Part shown: one piece after another, positions 26,122-33,773 of the stretch
Layout of the letters: each line of letters begins with the position of its first letter
How positions within the stretch are numbered: position 1 is the stretch's first letter
Assembly: GCA_041660385.1 (NCBI GenBank)
Contig: JBAZWJ010000026.1
Span: 1-64,000, forward strand
Reading direction: 5' to 3'
DNA: 64,000 nt
From: DYJE01 sp041660385
GTDB lineage: Bacteria > Desulfobacterota > Desulfobacteria > Desulfobacterales > Desulfolunaceae
The notes under the pieces: generated by a model
Seen by the model: the letters and a program-made list of their open reading frames with translations, nothing else
The model's database searches: none
Told to the model about the DNA's origin: nothing
Made by a program: the position numbers and the translations under genes

Positions 26122-26576
26122 TGTGCCAACCTAAAGATGCTTGAGTCCAATAGACAGGAACGTTAATTTATGAAAAAATAAGGATCTCCTTCAGAATGAC
26201 AAAAGAATCGATTTTACGGATGCATATCATACATGATGAAAATCCTGATAATCTCAACCGATCCGGTTAACCGTGTGAGATTGTTTTCTAAGAAATATTA
26301 TTTTCAACGATCATTATGATTGGTGCAACAGATGTTATACAAATGGTAATGAGTTTAACCTATGTAAGAAGTGATTGCAATACCATGTGCAAGGCAATCA
26401 CATTTCTGATGCAGTAAAGTCCTGCAAATTGCCTTCAGTCGATGAGATTGAGATGTTTGATAAAAAGCGAACGCTCGTTCTTTTTATATTGACTTGGTAT
26501 GGATGATACGGTAGTTGTAATAATCGTACTCCTGATAACAGGGCAATAACGTATTGGATGAATACCAGGTAAAACC
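26122..26576. other. AT-rich divergent intergenic region
   Basis: These 455 bases lie between the sensor kinase (minus) and the split activator (plus), so they must hold both promoters. I see TTGACT at 26489 without a convincing -10 at the right distance, and short symmetrical stretches such as ATCAT-T-ATGAT. No gene or repeat can be supported. Confidence 0.4.
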
Positions 26577-28142
26577 ATGAATGAGCAGGTTGACACTCAA
26601 ATGATGTTTGAACGGTTGCTGTTTGAAATATCCTCAAAGTTTGTCAACCTTCCGGCCTCTTATGTGGACAAGGAAATCAATGCGGCCATTCGGAAAATTG
26701 TGGAATTTCTTGGAATTGACCAGTGTGTTTTCGGGGAATTCCGTGATGTCAGCGGTTCTCTGAAGATCAGCCACGGATATACGACCTGTACCTGGCCTGT
26801 CACGGGCGTCATTGTGCTGGATGACATTGCCCCCAACATCATCCGCCGATTGAAACGCGGCGAGGTGGTCAATCTTTGTCGGCTTCCCGGCGACATTCCC
26901 GAAGATTAGAATGCTGAACTGGCGTATGTCAAAAAGGTGGGATTGAAATCCTGCGTTGGAGTCAGTCTGAAAGTGGGTGGATCGGTTCTTGGAGTTATTA
27001 TTTTTGAATCCTACAGAACCTATCAGAACTGGACTGATCAATCGATTCAGCATATGGGGCTGCTGGCCCAGATTTTTGCCAATGCCCTGGAACGGAAGCA
27101 GACGGATATCAAACTTCGCAATGCCTTTACCAGAATTCAGGAGTTGTCCGAACACCTGAAAGAGGAGAACCGCTATTTAAGGGAAACCATTGTCAGCCAG
27201 AGCAGGTATGACAATGTTATCGGGCAGAGTGAATCCATCCGTTTTGTTCTGGGCAGGATTGAACAGGTGGCGGCGACGGATTCAACGGTGCTATTTCTCG
27301 GAGAAACCGGAACGGGAAAAACAATCATGGCCCAGCTTGTTCACCAGTTGAGCCGCAGAAAAAACAAAACCATGATCAAGGTAAACTGCGCCACCCTGCC
27401 AGCCAATCTTCTTGAAAGCGAATTGTTCGGTCATGAAAAAGGTGCTTTTACCGGCGCACTTTCAAGGAAAATCGGACGATTTGAAATCGCCAACGACTCC
27501 ACTCTGTTTCTTGATGAAATCGGCGAACTGCCTCTGGATCTCCAGGCCAAACTGCTGAGGGTGCTTGATGACGGCGAGTTCGAACGTCTTGGCAATGCCT
27601 GTTCAATCAAGGTAGATGTGCGGATCGTCACCGCTACAAACCGGGATCTGGCAAAGATGGTCAAAGATGGGACTTTCCGGTCAGATCTGTATTACCGGCT
27701 GAATGTTTATCCGGTTCATGTTCCTCCCTTGCGCGACCGCGCTGAAGATATACCGGATATCATGTGGTCGTTTATTAAAGAATTCTGCAAAACCATGGGG
27801 CGTGATGTGACCCATATTCCCAAAAAGAATCTGGATGCCATGATGCATTACACTTGGCCGGGGAACATTCGAGAATTGAAAAATGTGGTGGAAAACGCCA
27901 TGATTTCAAACAAGGGAAATACCTTGAATATTCTTCCCCCGGAAAGTCCGGCGTCAGCAGGGCAGGGCGATTTGAGTTTTGAAGGTGCTGAACGTACGAC
28001 CATCATCAGTGTTCTGAAAAAGACAGGCGGCCGAATCAAGGGAACCGGCGGTGCGGCCGATGTGTTGATGCTGAAACCCTCCACCCTTTATTCCAAAATG
28101 AAAAAGCTGGGGATAGACCCTGCTTCCGCGATCTTTTTATAA
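26577..28142 (+). pseudogene. sigma-54-dependent activator (GAF-AAA-Fis) interrupted by an in-frame TAG
   Basis: One reading frame of about 521 codons is broken at 26907-26909 by TAG, with no frame change. Codons 1-110 and the continuation form a single GAF domain (before the stop KIVEFLGIDQCVFGEF, after it SLKVGGSVLGVIIFE). Then come a coiled coil, AAA+ with GETGTGKT, GAFTGA and TLFLDEIGELP, and a C-terminal helix-turn-helix. The TAG replaces what could have been CAG (Gln). A downstream TTG (26937) might restart a protein lacking half of the GAF domain. The alternatives are a recent pseudogene, a sequencing error, or UAG read-through. A good sigma-54 promoter lies ahead of the operon downstream, its likely target. 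Confidence 0.75.
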
Positions 28143-28157
28143 AAACGTTGACTCATA

Positions 28158-28231
28158 AAAAACACGGGGAAGTTTTTCGAAGTCGGTATGTCGCCCATGG
28201 AGATGGCATTTCGACCTTTTTTCGTGTTTTT
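28158..28231 (+). terminator. possible terminator after the split activator
   Basis: AAAAACACG and CGTGTTTTT form the base of a long hairpin that starts about 15 bases after the activator stop. The loop of some 55 bases has its own CCAT/ATGG pairing. The long loop makes this weak as an intrinsic terminator. Confidence 0.3.
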
Positions 28232-28266
28232 AAAGAATAAGCGTGAGTTGTACTTGTGATTGTTTC

Positions 28267-28288
28267 TATAATAACAGCATGTTATTAT
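28267..28288 (+). promoter_or_regulatory. TATAAT box overlapped by a 9-bp inverted repeat
   Basis: A perfect TATAAT (28267-28272) is overlapped by ATAATAACA-gca-TGTTATTAT (28268-28288), a likely operator. The -35 region (TGAGTT at 17 bases) is poor, which would suit an activated or tightly controlled promoter. Confidence 0.35.
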
Positions 28289-28463
28289 TTTATAAAATTG
28301 TGGCATGTAAATGGCAATATCCTGAATTTGTGTTGCTATGTGAGCTATAGCTGCACTGTCCCCGACGTTCCAAGTTCATTAATCCCTTAGGTTATTAAAT
28401 TGCCTTGTCCCCCCAGACAGGTAAGAGGTTGCTCATCCGGCCCTGTATGGGGCCGGTCCTTTT
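28279..28463 (+). ncRNA. candidate small RNA
   Basis: A transcript starting just after the TATAAT would run about 185 nt to a strong hairpin terminator (28437-28463). The interval codes for no protein with a ribosome site and contains the palindrome AGCTATAGCT (28343). The call rests only on the promoter-terminator pair. Confidence 0.25.
28437..28463 (+). terminator. intrinsic terminator
   Basis: CCGGCCC (28437-28443), a six-base loop and GGGCCGG (28450-28456) are followed by TCCTTTTTT. This is the best intrinsic terminator in the 28143-29232 gap. Confidence 0.65.
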
Positions 28464-28551
28464 TTGGGGCAATGGTGTTGACTCCTGACTAACCCGATAG
28501 ATTTTACACAGCATGTAATATTAAGGCTCAATACATAGTGACAGGATTTTT

Positions 28552-28741
28552 GAACATCGAACACTGAACATCGAACATCGAATAAGGGCAGAACCACCTC
28601 TGTCGCTTTCATGAGGCATTCTAAAAATTTCATCTATTAAAATTTTGAATTAAAAACATAAACCATTTGATTCCTATTCCTGTATTTTGATCACTTTTGC
28701 ATATATAAAATGGCCCAATCCTTAATTCGATGTTCGATGTT
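28552..28741. repeat. inverted-repeat-bounded element of the AACATCGAAC family
   Basis: The left arm AACATCGAACATCGAATAA (28567-28585) is inverted at the right end (28722-28741). An imperfect extra copy of the repeat precedes the left arm. The AT-rich interior of about 135 bases has no gene. Related degenerate arms occur at 32762-32909 and around 61396-61590. Confidence 0.55.
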
Positions 28742-28890
28742 GATGGCGTCGTAAAAAGTCCCATATGCGGCGTTATAGTGTTTGGCCGGACGTTCGACGT
28801 ACTAAATGTACGCCTTCACGCCCGGCCAAACACTATGCCTTGCCTATTGGCCTTTTTCCATAGCCATCCTTCGACTTTTACGAGTTCATC
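28742..28890. repeat. 149-bp structured repeat element, copy A
   Basis: It runs from GATGGCGTCGTAAAAAGTC to a partly inverted ACTTTTACGAGTTCATC end. Inside is a long stem, ATAGTGTTTGGCCGG pairing with CCGGCCAAACACTAT, capped by CGTAC/GTACG. A second copy lies at 61411-61558, with base changes that keep both stems paired. It is inserted directly after the AACATCGAAC-family arm. Confidence 0.7.
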
Positions 28891-29063
28891 GATGTGGGTG
28901 TTCGACGGTCATCCTTTCTTATTCATTATCAAAGTGAAACAGGATGCCATGTCGACCAGGGGTCGCTATTTCGTCCTGGTTTTCTGTCTTTTCTATATAT
29001 TTATGTACCATAAATACTCATTAAATCTAAATAAAACAATAAGATGAATCGTATGCCCGTTAT

Positions 29064-29079
29064 TGGCACAGTTGTGGCT
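29064..29079 (+). promoter_or_regulatory. sigma-54 promoter of the acyl-CoA operon
   Basis: TGGCACAGTTGTGGCT has GG (29065-29066) and GC (29077-29078) exactly ten bases apart and departs from TGGCAC-N5-TTGCW by a single base in the -12 box. It lies about 155 bases before the dehydratase gene and downstream of the interrupted sigma-54 activator. Confidence 0.6.
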
Positions 29080-29232
29080 ATAGTATAATGCAACTGCGTT
29101 CAAATGACGGTTGTTTCTGAAGGGCCCGATGGACATCCGCATATCGCGCAGCCAGTTTTTTTAACATCTGAAACCATGACATATTCAGACCGATTTATTA
29201 ACGTTTAACGTCGTTTATATGAGGATGCAACC

Positions 29233-30696
29233 ATGAGAACCAAAGAACAGTACCGTGACAATTTAATGAAACTCAGACGCAATGTTTACTATAAAGGTGA
29301 AAAGATCAGCCGTGACCATGAGGATCTTGTGCAGACCATCGGTGTTCTGAGTCACACCTTTGATGCGGCCTTGAACCCTTTGACCGCCGATTTGTGTACG
29401 GCTAAATCCCATCTCAGCGGAGAGACCATCAACCGTTTCTGCCATGTTCATCAGTCCACCGACGACCTTCATAAAAAACAGGACATGACCCGGATGCTGT
29501 GTCGGGATGTGGGATATTGCATTGGCCGGTGCATGGGCGTTGACTCTCTTAATGCGGTGAATGCGGTTTCTTTTGAGGCCGACAAAATGAACGGCGGAAG
29601 TACAGAATACCACAAAAATTTCCTGAAATGGCTCGACAGATTCCAGAAAGAAGATTTGATCGGAGCCTGTGCCCAGACCGATGTGAAAGGCGAGAGAATG
29701 CTCAGACCCTCACAGCAGCCTGACCCGGATCAGTACCTCCGTCTTGTGGAGAAACGAAGTGACGGAATTGTTGTAAGAGGCTGCAAAGTCCATATCACCC
29801 AGGCATCAGTTGCTGATGAAATCATGGTTGTTCCCACACGGTCAATGGGTCCCAATGAAACGGAATATGCATTGGCCTTTGCTGTACCGGCGGATCATGA
29901 AGGCGTGATTCAGGTGATTCATCCCCACAACATGAAGAAACGCGAACACTATAAACGCGGATTCGATTTTGGCGCGGTGGATTCCTATGTGATTTTTAAG
30001 GATGTGTTTGTTCCCTGGGATCGCGTGTTTCTCTGTGGTGAATACCAGCATGGCGGCCTTTGCGCCCTTCTTTTTGCACTGTTTCATCGCCACAGCTATT
30101 CAGGATGTAAACCGGCTATCGGCGATGTCACACTGGGCATGGCTGCGCTTGCTGCCGAGGTTAACGGTGTTGAAAAATCGTCTCACATCCGGGAAAAACT
30201 ATCTGAGATCATCCAGATTTCCGAACTGGGCTATGCGGCGGGATTCACAGCCTCTTCATTGGGTAAACCGGAAATCATGATTCCCGGCATTGGTCAGGTT
30301 CCCTACGGGCCTGGATCATACATTCCTAACTCCATCTACTGCAATGTGGGCAGATGTCTGACCGGTGAAGCGGTGTTCCACGAACAGGAAATCCTGTGTG
30401 ATATAGCTGGTGGTGTCACAGCAACATTCCCCTTTGAAAAGGATCTGGTCAATCCGGAGCTTAAACCTCTGATGGAAAAGTATCTGAAACGTAATTCCAA
30501 AATGCCCATTGATGATCAGATCAAGTTCTGGCTTTACATGAGCGACATGACCGTATCCGACTTTGCAGGCGGGCTTAACTATGCCAGTTTCCATGGCGGC
30601 GGATCGCCCATTATGGAACAGATCGCCATTACGACACAGTATGATATTCAGCAGAGAAAAAATATCGTGAAACGGCTGGCGGGAATGAGCAGTTAA
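29233..30696 (+). CDS. abfD: 4-hydroxybutyryl-CoA dehydratase / vinylacetyl-CoA isomerase family enzyme
   Basis: A 487-aa flavin and [4Fe-4S] enzyme of the 4-hydroxyphenylacetate 3-hydroxylase fold. All four cluster ligands known from Clostridium aminobutyricum AbfD are seen: C96 and C100 in GYCIGRC, H285 and C292 in FHRHSYSGC. AbfD removes water from 4-hydroxybutyryl-CoA by a ketyl-radical route to give crotonyl-CoA, an oxygen-sensitive step used in aminobutyrate fermentation and some CO2-fixation cycles. Other members act on related hydroxyacyl-CoAs, so the exact substrate is uncertain. AGGA seven bases upstream of the ATG fixes the start. It leads an operon with a 54-codon ORF, a hydroxyacyl-CoA dehydrogenase and an SDR, driven by a sigma-54 promoter. 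Confidence 0.88.
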   Translation: MRTKEQYRDNLMKLRRNVYYKGEKISRDHEDLVQTIGVLSHTFDAALNPLTADLCTAKSHLSGETINRFCHVHQSTDDLHKKQDMTRMLCRDVGYCIGRCMGVDSLNAVNAVSFEADKMNGGSTEYHKNFLKWLDRFQKEDLIGACAQTDVKGERMLRPSQQPDPDQYLRLVEKRSDGIVVRGCKVHITQASVADEIMVVPTRSMGPNETEYALAFAVPADHEGVIQVIHPHNMKKREHYKRGFDFGAVDSYVIFKDVFVPWDRVFLCGEYQHGGLCALLFALFHRHSYSGCKPAIGDVTLGMAALAAEVNGVEKSSHIREKLSEIIQISELGYAAGFTASSLGKPEIMIPGIGQVPYGPGSYIPNSIYCNVGRCLTGEAVFHEQEILCDIAGGVTATFPFEKDLVNPELKPLMEKYLKRNSKMPIDDQIKFWLYMSDMTVSDFAGGLNYASFHGGGSPIMEQIAITTQYDIQQRKNIVKRLAGMSS

Positions 30697-30820
30697 CCGT
30701 GTCTGGCCTGATAATGCAGATTGCGTCACAAGACAGGATTCTTGAATCAGCCATGTGACGCAAAATGCATGTTACGGTTGGGCAGTGAACAGAAGAAACC
30801 TTAAAGTGTGAGGTGCTACC

Positions 30821-30985
30821 ATGGATAAAATTAAAAAAAGTTCACCCCCGGTAAAGGATCCCAAAACAATACGGAAAGAAGAAACCGGTGACGACATCCG
30901 GCAGGTTCTTGTGGAACAGCAGAGCCGGATCGTAAATGAAATCAATGACAACATAGACGAAGAAGCTGTCAGGAGAGATCGATGA
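30821..30985 (+). CDS. 54-aa hydrophilic small protein coupled to the dehydrogenase gene
   Basis: A short ORF preceded by GAGGTGCTACC and ending in TGA that overlaps the ATG of the next gene (ATGA). The peptide is highly charged and helical towards its C-terminus (VLVEQQSRIVNEIND), with no cysteines or membrane segment. No family is recognised. The ribosome site, the overlap and its place in the operon argue that it is translated. It may tune translation of the dehydrogenase or bind one of the enzymes (inference). Confidence 0.6.
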   Translation: MDKIKKSSPPVKDPKTIRKEETGDDIRQVLVEQQSRIVNEINDNIDEEAVRRDR

Positions 30986-31884
30986 ACATTGAATCCATCC
31001 GAAAAGTACTGATTCTGGGCGCGGGAACCATGGGGCAGCAGATCGGTTATGTCTGCGCCCTCCATGGTTATGATGTGGTTATCTACGATATTTCCGACGA
31101 AGTTCTTGAAAAATCTGCGAAGAGTATCCGGAAAAGTACAAAAACCATGGGGCTTTACTCATCCTTTTCCAAGGAGGATTTTGAGGCGGCTCTTGAGAGA
31201 ATAACGTACTCAAGCAACCCCAAGATCGCTGCCGAGGGTGTTGACCTTGTCAACGAGTCGGTTCCCGAAGATCCGAAATTAAAAGGAAAGATTTTCAGCG
31301 AATTTAATACGCTATGTTCTCCCGGAACAATTTTCACCACCAATACATCGTCTCTTGTGCCGTCAATGTTTGCCGATGCAACAGGGCGTCCTGAAAAGTT
31401 CTGTGCACTTCATTTTCATGTGGTGAACATGACGAGAATCGTTGATGTGATGCCCCATCCCGGTACGTCGAAAGAAACCCTTGAAACCGTGACGGAATTT
31501 GCACGAAGGATCGGCCAGATTCCCATTGTGCTTGGCAGCGAACACTACGGTTATGTGTTCAATCACATGCTGATGGCGTTGATGGACTCTGCTCTTACCA
31601 TTGCATCCCGTGGTGTTGCATCGGTACATGATGTTGATAGGGCATGGATGGGCGTGATGAATAATCACATCGGACCTTTCGGGATCATGGACAGTATCGG
31701 TCTGGAAACATCGTATAAGGTGACTGATTTCTGGGCCAATGTGCGTAAAGATAAAAAAGCTCTGGCCAACGCTGAATTCCTCAAAAAATATGTGGATCAG
31801 GGAAAACTGGGCATTAAAACCGGGGAAGGATTCTATTCGTATCCGAATCCGGCGTATGCGAAGCCGGATTTCATCGGCAACTGA
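30982..31884 (+). CDS. 3-hydroxyacyl-CoA dehydrogenase (3-hydroxybutyryl-CoA dehydrogenase type)
   Basis: A 300-aa NAD-dependent enzyme, a little longer than the roughly 282 aa of clostridial Hbd. The Rossmann motif GAGTMG occupies 13-18, the NTSS loop 121-124 and the catalytic region LHFHVVN 143-149, where the usual HFFNP is changed, followed by RIVDVMPHPGTS. The C-terminal dimerisation part includes GYVFNHML and GKLGIKTGEGFY. It oxidises or reduces 3-hydroxyacyl-CoA/3-oxoacyl-CoA. The altered catalytic-loop sequence suggests a substrate other than plain 3-hydroxybutyryl-CoA (inference). Translation is coupled to the preceding 54-codon ORF. With the dehydratase upstream it could form 4-hydroxyacyl to enoyl to 3-hydroxyacyl steps, although no enoyl-CoA hydratase is present here. 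Confidence 0.87.
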   Translation: MNIESIRKVLILGAGTMGQQIGYVCALHGYDVVIYDISDEVLEKSAKSIRKSTKTMGLYSSFSKEDFEAALERITYSSNPKIAAEGVDLVNESVPEDPKLKGKIFSEFNTLCSPGTIFTTNTSSLVPSMFADATGRPEKFCALHFHVVNMTRIVDVMPHPGTSKETLETVTEFARRIGQIPIVLGSEHYGYVFNHMLMALMDSALTIASRGVASVHDVDRAWMGVMNNHIGPFGIMDSIGLETSYKVTDFWANVRKDKKALANAEFLKKYVDQGKLGIKTGEGFYSYPNPAYAKPDFIGN

Positions 31885-31929
31885 AAATTGAGCAGAGCCA
31901 AGAAAAAATTATAAAGGAGAAATCAACAG

Positions 31930-32685
31930 ATGGTGACTTTTTCACTAAAAGATAAAATCGCCCTGATCACCGGAGCCAGCCGGGGTATCGGAGAAGATAT
32001 CGCATTGACACTTGCCGAGCAAGGCGCTCACTGCATTCTTGTCAGTCGTAAAATTGATGAGCTTGAACGTGTTGTTAAAATTATTTCTGATCAAGGCGGC
32101 TCTGCTGAAGCCATCGCCTGTAATATGGGTGAACTTGCCCAGATTGAATCTCTGATGGCACAAGTGAAGGACAAGCACGGACGTCTGGATATCCTTGTGA
32201 ACAACGCAGCAGCCAATCCCTATTTTGGAGAAATGATCAACGCGGAAGAGTGGGCATGGGACAAGACCCATCAGGTGAATCTTAAAGGCCCGTTTTTCAT
32301 GACGAAGTTGGGAGCAAAGCTGATGCTTGAAAAAGGTGGATCAATTATCAATGTTTCTTCGGTGAACGGAATTCGTCCAGCCCCGTTTCAGGGGATTTAT
32401 TCCATTACCAAAGCTGCCCTGATTTCCATGACAAAAGCATTTGCAAAAGAGCTTGCCGCTAAAAACATCCGAGTGAACGCTCTTCTTCCCGGAATGACCG
32501 ATACGAAATTTTCAAGTGTGATCAAAGAAAACAAAGATGTGGAAAAAGCGGTTGTGGCCCTGATCCCGCTGGGCCGGATTGCAGCACCATCCGAAATGTC
32601 CGGAGCTGTTCTCTACCTTGCTTCCGAAGCCTCATCCTATACCACCGGCAGCTGCATCACCGTTGATGGTGGGATGCTGGCTTAG
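31930..32685 (+). CDS. short-chain dehydrogenase/reductase (FabG-like)
   Basis: A 251-aa classical SDR. The cofactor motif TGASRGIG occupies 14-21, NNAA 91-94, and the catalytic Ser144, Tyr157 and Lys161 (YSITK) are in the expected spacing; the C-terminal GSCITVDGG is typical. It would interconvert a hydroxyl and a keto group, NADP preference not being certain from sequence. Placement 45 bases after the hydroxyacyl-CoA dehydrogenase, with a clear AAAGGAG site, makes it the last gene of the sigma-54 operon. A role in the same acyl-CoA route is more likely than fatty acid synthesis, since no fab genes are near (inference). Its stop codon is TAG. Confidence 0.88.
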   Translation: MVTFSLKDKIALITGASRGIGEDIALTLAEQGAHCILVSRKIDELERVVKIISDQGGSAEAIACNMGELAQIESLMAQVKDKHGRLDILVNNAAANPYFGEMINAEEWAWDKTHQVNLKGPFFMTKLGAKLMLEKGGSIINVSSVNGIRPAPFQGIYSITKAALISMTKAFAKELAAKNIRVNALLPGMTDTKFSSVIKENKDVEKAVVALIPLGRIAAPSEMSGAVLYLASEASSYTTGSCITVDGGMLA

Positions 32686-32761
32686 TTTTTGTATCGGTAG
32701 GGCAAGGGCATGCTTCCAATGCTGTTGAGTTATGAAATTTTCAATTAATGAACAAAAAAAT

Positions 32762-32909
32762 GAACGTCCAACATCCAACGTCGAACGCTCAACGTCCAAT
32801 AGCGGATGACGGCCATTTTTTATGGTTTATGTTGCATGAATTATATTTTAATGTAACCTCAATAAAAATGTCACAATCCTTTATTGGAAGTTCGACGTTG
32901 GGCGTTCGA
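32762..32909. repeat. inverted-repeat-bounded element of the AACATCGAAC family, second copy
   Basis: The left arm (32762-32802) is built of degenerate AACGTCCAAC/CGTCGAACG units and is inverted at the right (32882-32909, with TTCGACGTTGGGCGTTCG). The interior is AT-rich and codes for nothing. The element lies in the 332-base gap between two convergent genes, where it could also serve as a bidirectional terminator. Confidence 0.5.
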
Positions 32910-33017
32910 AAAGCGTCCGTGGTGATAAAAAACACCGCCCGACTTAAACACACTCTGTAAGGCGGAATGCATTCATCAGGTTCATAAGTCAAAAGCATTG
33001 GGGCTGAGCCGTTCAAA

Positions 33018-33773
33018 TTATTTGACGACGAACGTCTCAGGAGACAGCTCAGGATTAGGGGTTGTTTTTTCAACAGTGATCAGGCATGACCGTTCGCCTT
33101 GAACAACATTTATCGTAGTGGGGAAGATCAGATTATCTTCAGACCCGGATTTTCCAATGCTCACTCGATATCTGGTTTTGGTGTTTTCAGTTATTTCATA
33201 GGAAAGGACCTTGTTGTTTTCGTCAAGAAACACTTGCTGTACAACTGTCTCCTCATTTTTGTAGAAGCTCAGAACCGAGCCTGTACTATCTGTCATTTTA
33301 TCTATCTGGATTTTTTTATAATCAGGAATGGGAACCTTTCCGGAAAGATAATAGGTGATCTGATTGGTAGTCAACGGCAGTCCGATGAACGGTTCAAGAC
33401 TTGGGTTCTTTCTTCTTCGTGTGATGGGAACGTGCGAGCCTGTATGTGACTTAAGGTATAGATTTTCCCCATCCGCAGCAACTGTTTCTATGGGTTGTCC
33501 TGAGAAAAGAACGATCAGCCGAATGCGGTCTGGAATTGCAGCAGCCCATGCCAGACGGTACGACTTGACTTTCGATTGTTCGGTGATGGTGATCGAACCC
33601 TGACCGTTGAATGTTTTCAAGCCGCTGTTCTGTTTTTCCATATCCCCCAGGATGGCTTGAATTTTGGGATCTGAGGGAACGGGTCTTTCTTTAGTTGTGG
33701 CACAACCTGAAATGAGAAGAAACACAAAGAGGGCAATGGTCGAAAGTGAGAAGGTATTTATATATGATTTCAT
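33018..33773 (-). CDS. LolB-like outer-membrane lipoprotein (DUF4292 type)
   Basis: A 251-aa lipoprotein. The signal segment ends in the lipobox LISGC (Cys24), followed by a beta-rich domain in which FNGQGSITITEQ, YRLAWAAAIPDRIRL and AADGENLYL follow the LolA/LolB-like pattern of DUF4292 proteins. Such proteins are thought to bind lipid or lipoprotein acyl chains at the outer membrane. It overlaps the TPR gene by four bases (ATGA), so the two are probably made together. The TPR protein may act with it, as in envelope assembly factors (inference). Confidence 0.75.
   Translation of the reverse strand: MKSYINTFSLSTIALFVFLLISGCATTKERPVPSDPKIQAILGDMEKQNSGLKTFNGQGSITITEQSKVKSYRLAWAAAIPDRIRLIVLFSGQPIETVAADGENLYLKSHTGSHVPITRRRKNPSLEPFIGLPLTTNQITYYLSGKVPIPDYKKIQIDKMTDSTGSVLSFYKNEETVVQQVFLDENNKVLSYEITENTKTRYRVSIGKSGSEDNLIFPTTINVVQGERSCLITVEKTTPNPELSPETFVVK

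Noticed and set aside
26118..26133. TGGCACA-like sequence on the minus strand at the sensor kinase start as a sigma-54 promoter
   Set aside because: It spans the start codon itself, so it cannot drive that gene.
28552..32909. CRISPR array in the AACATCGAAC repeats
   Set aside because: The units are short, degenerate, arranged as inverted arms and lack regular spacers. No cas gene is present.
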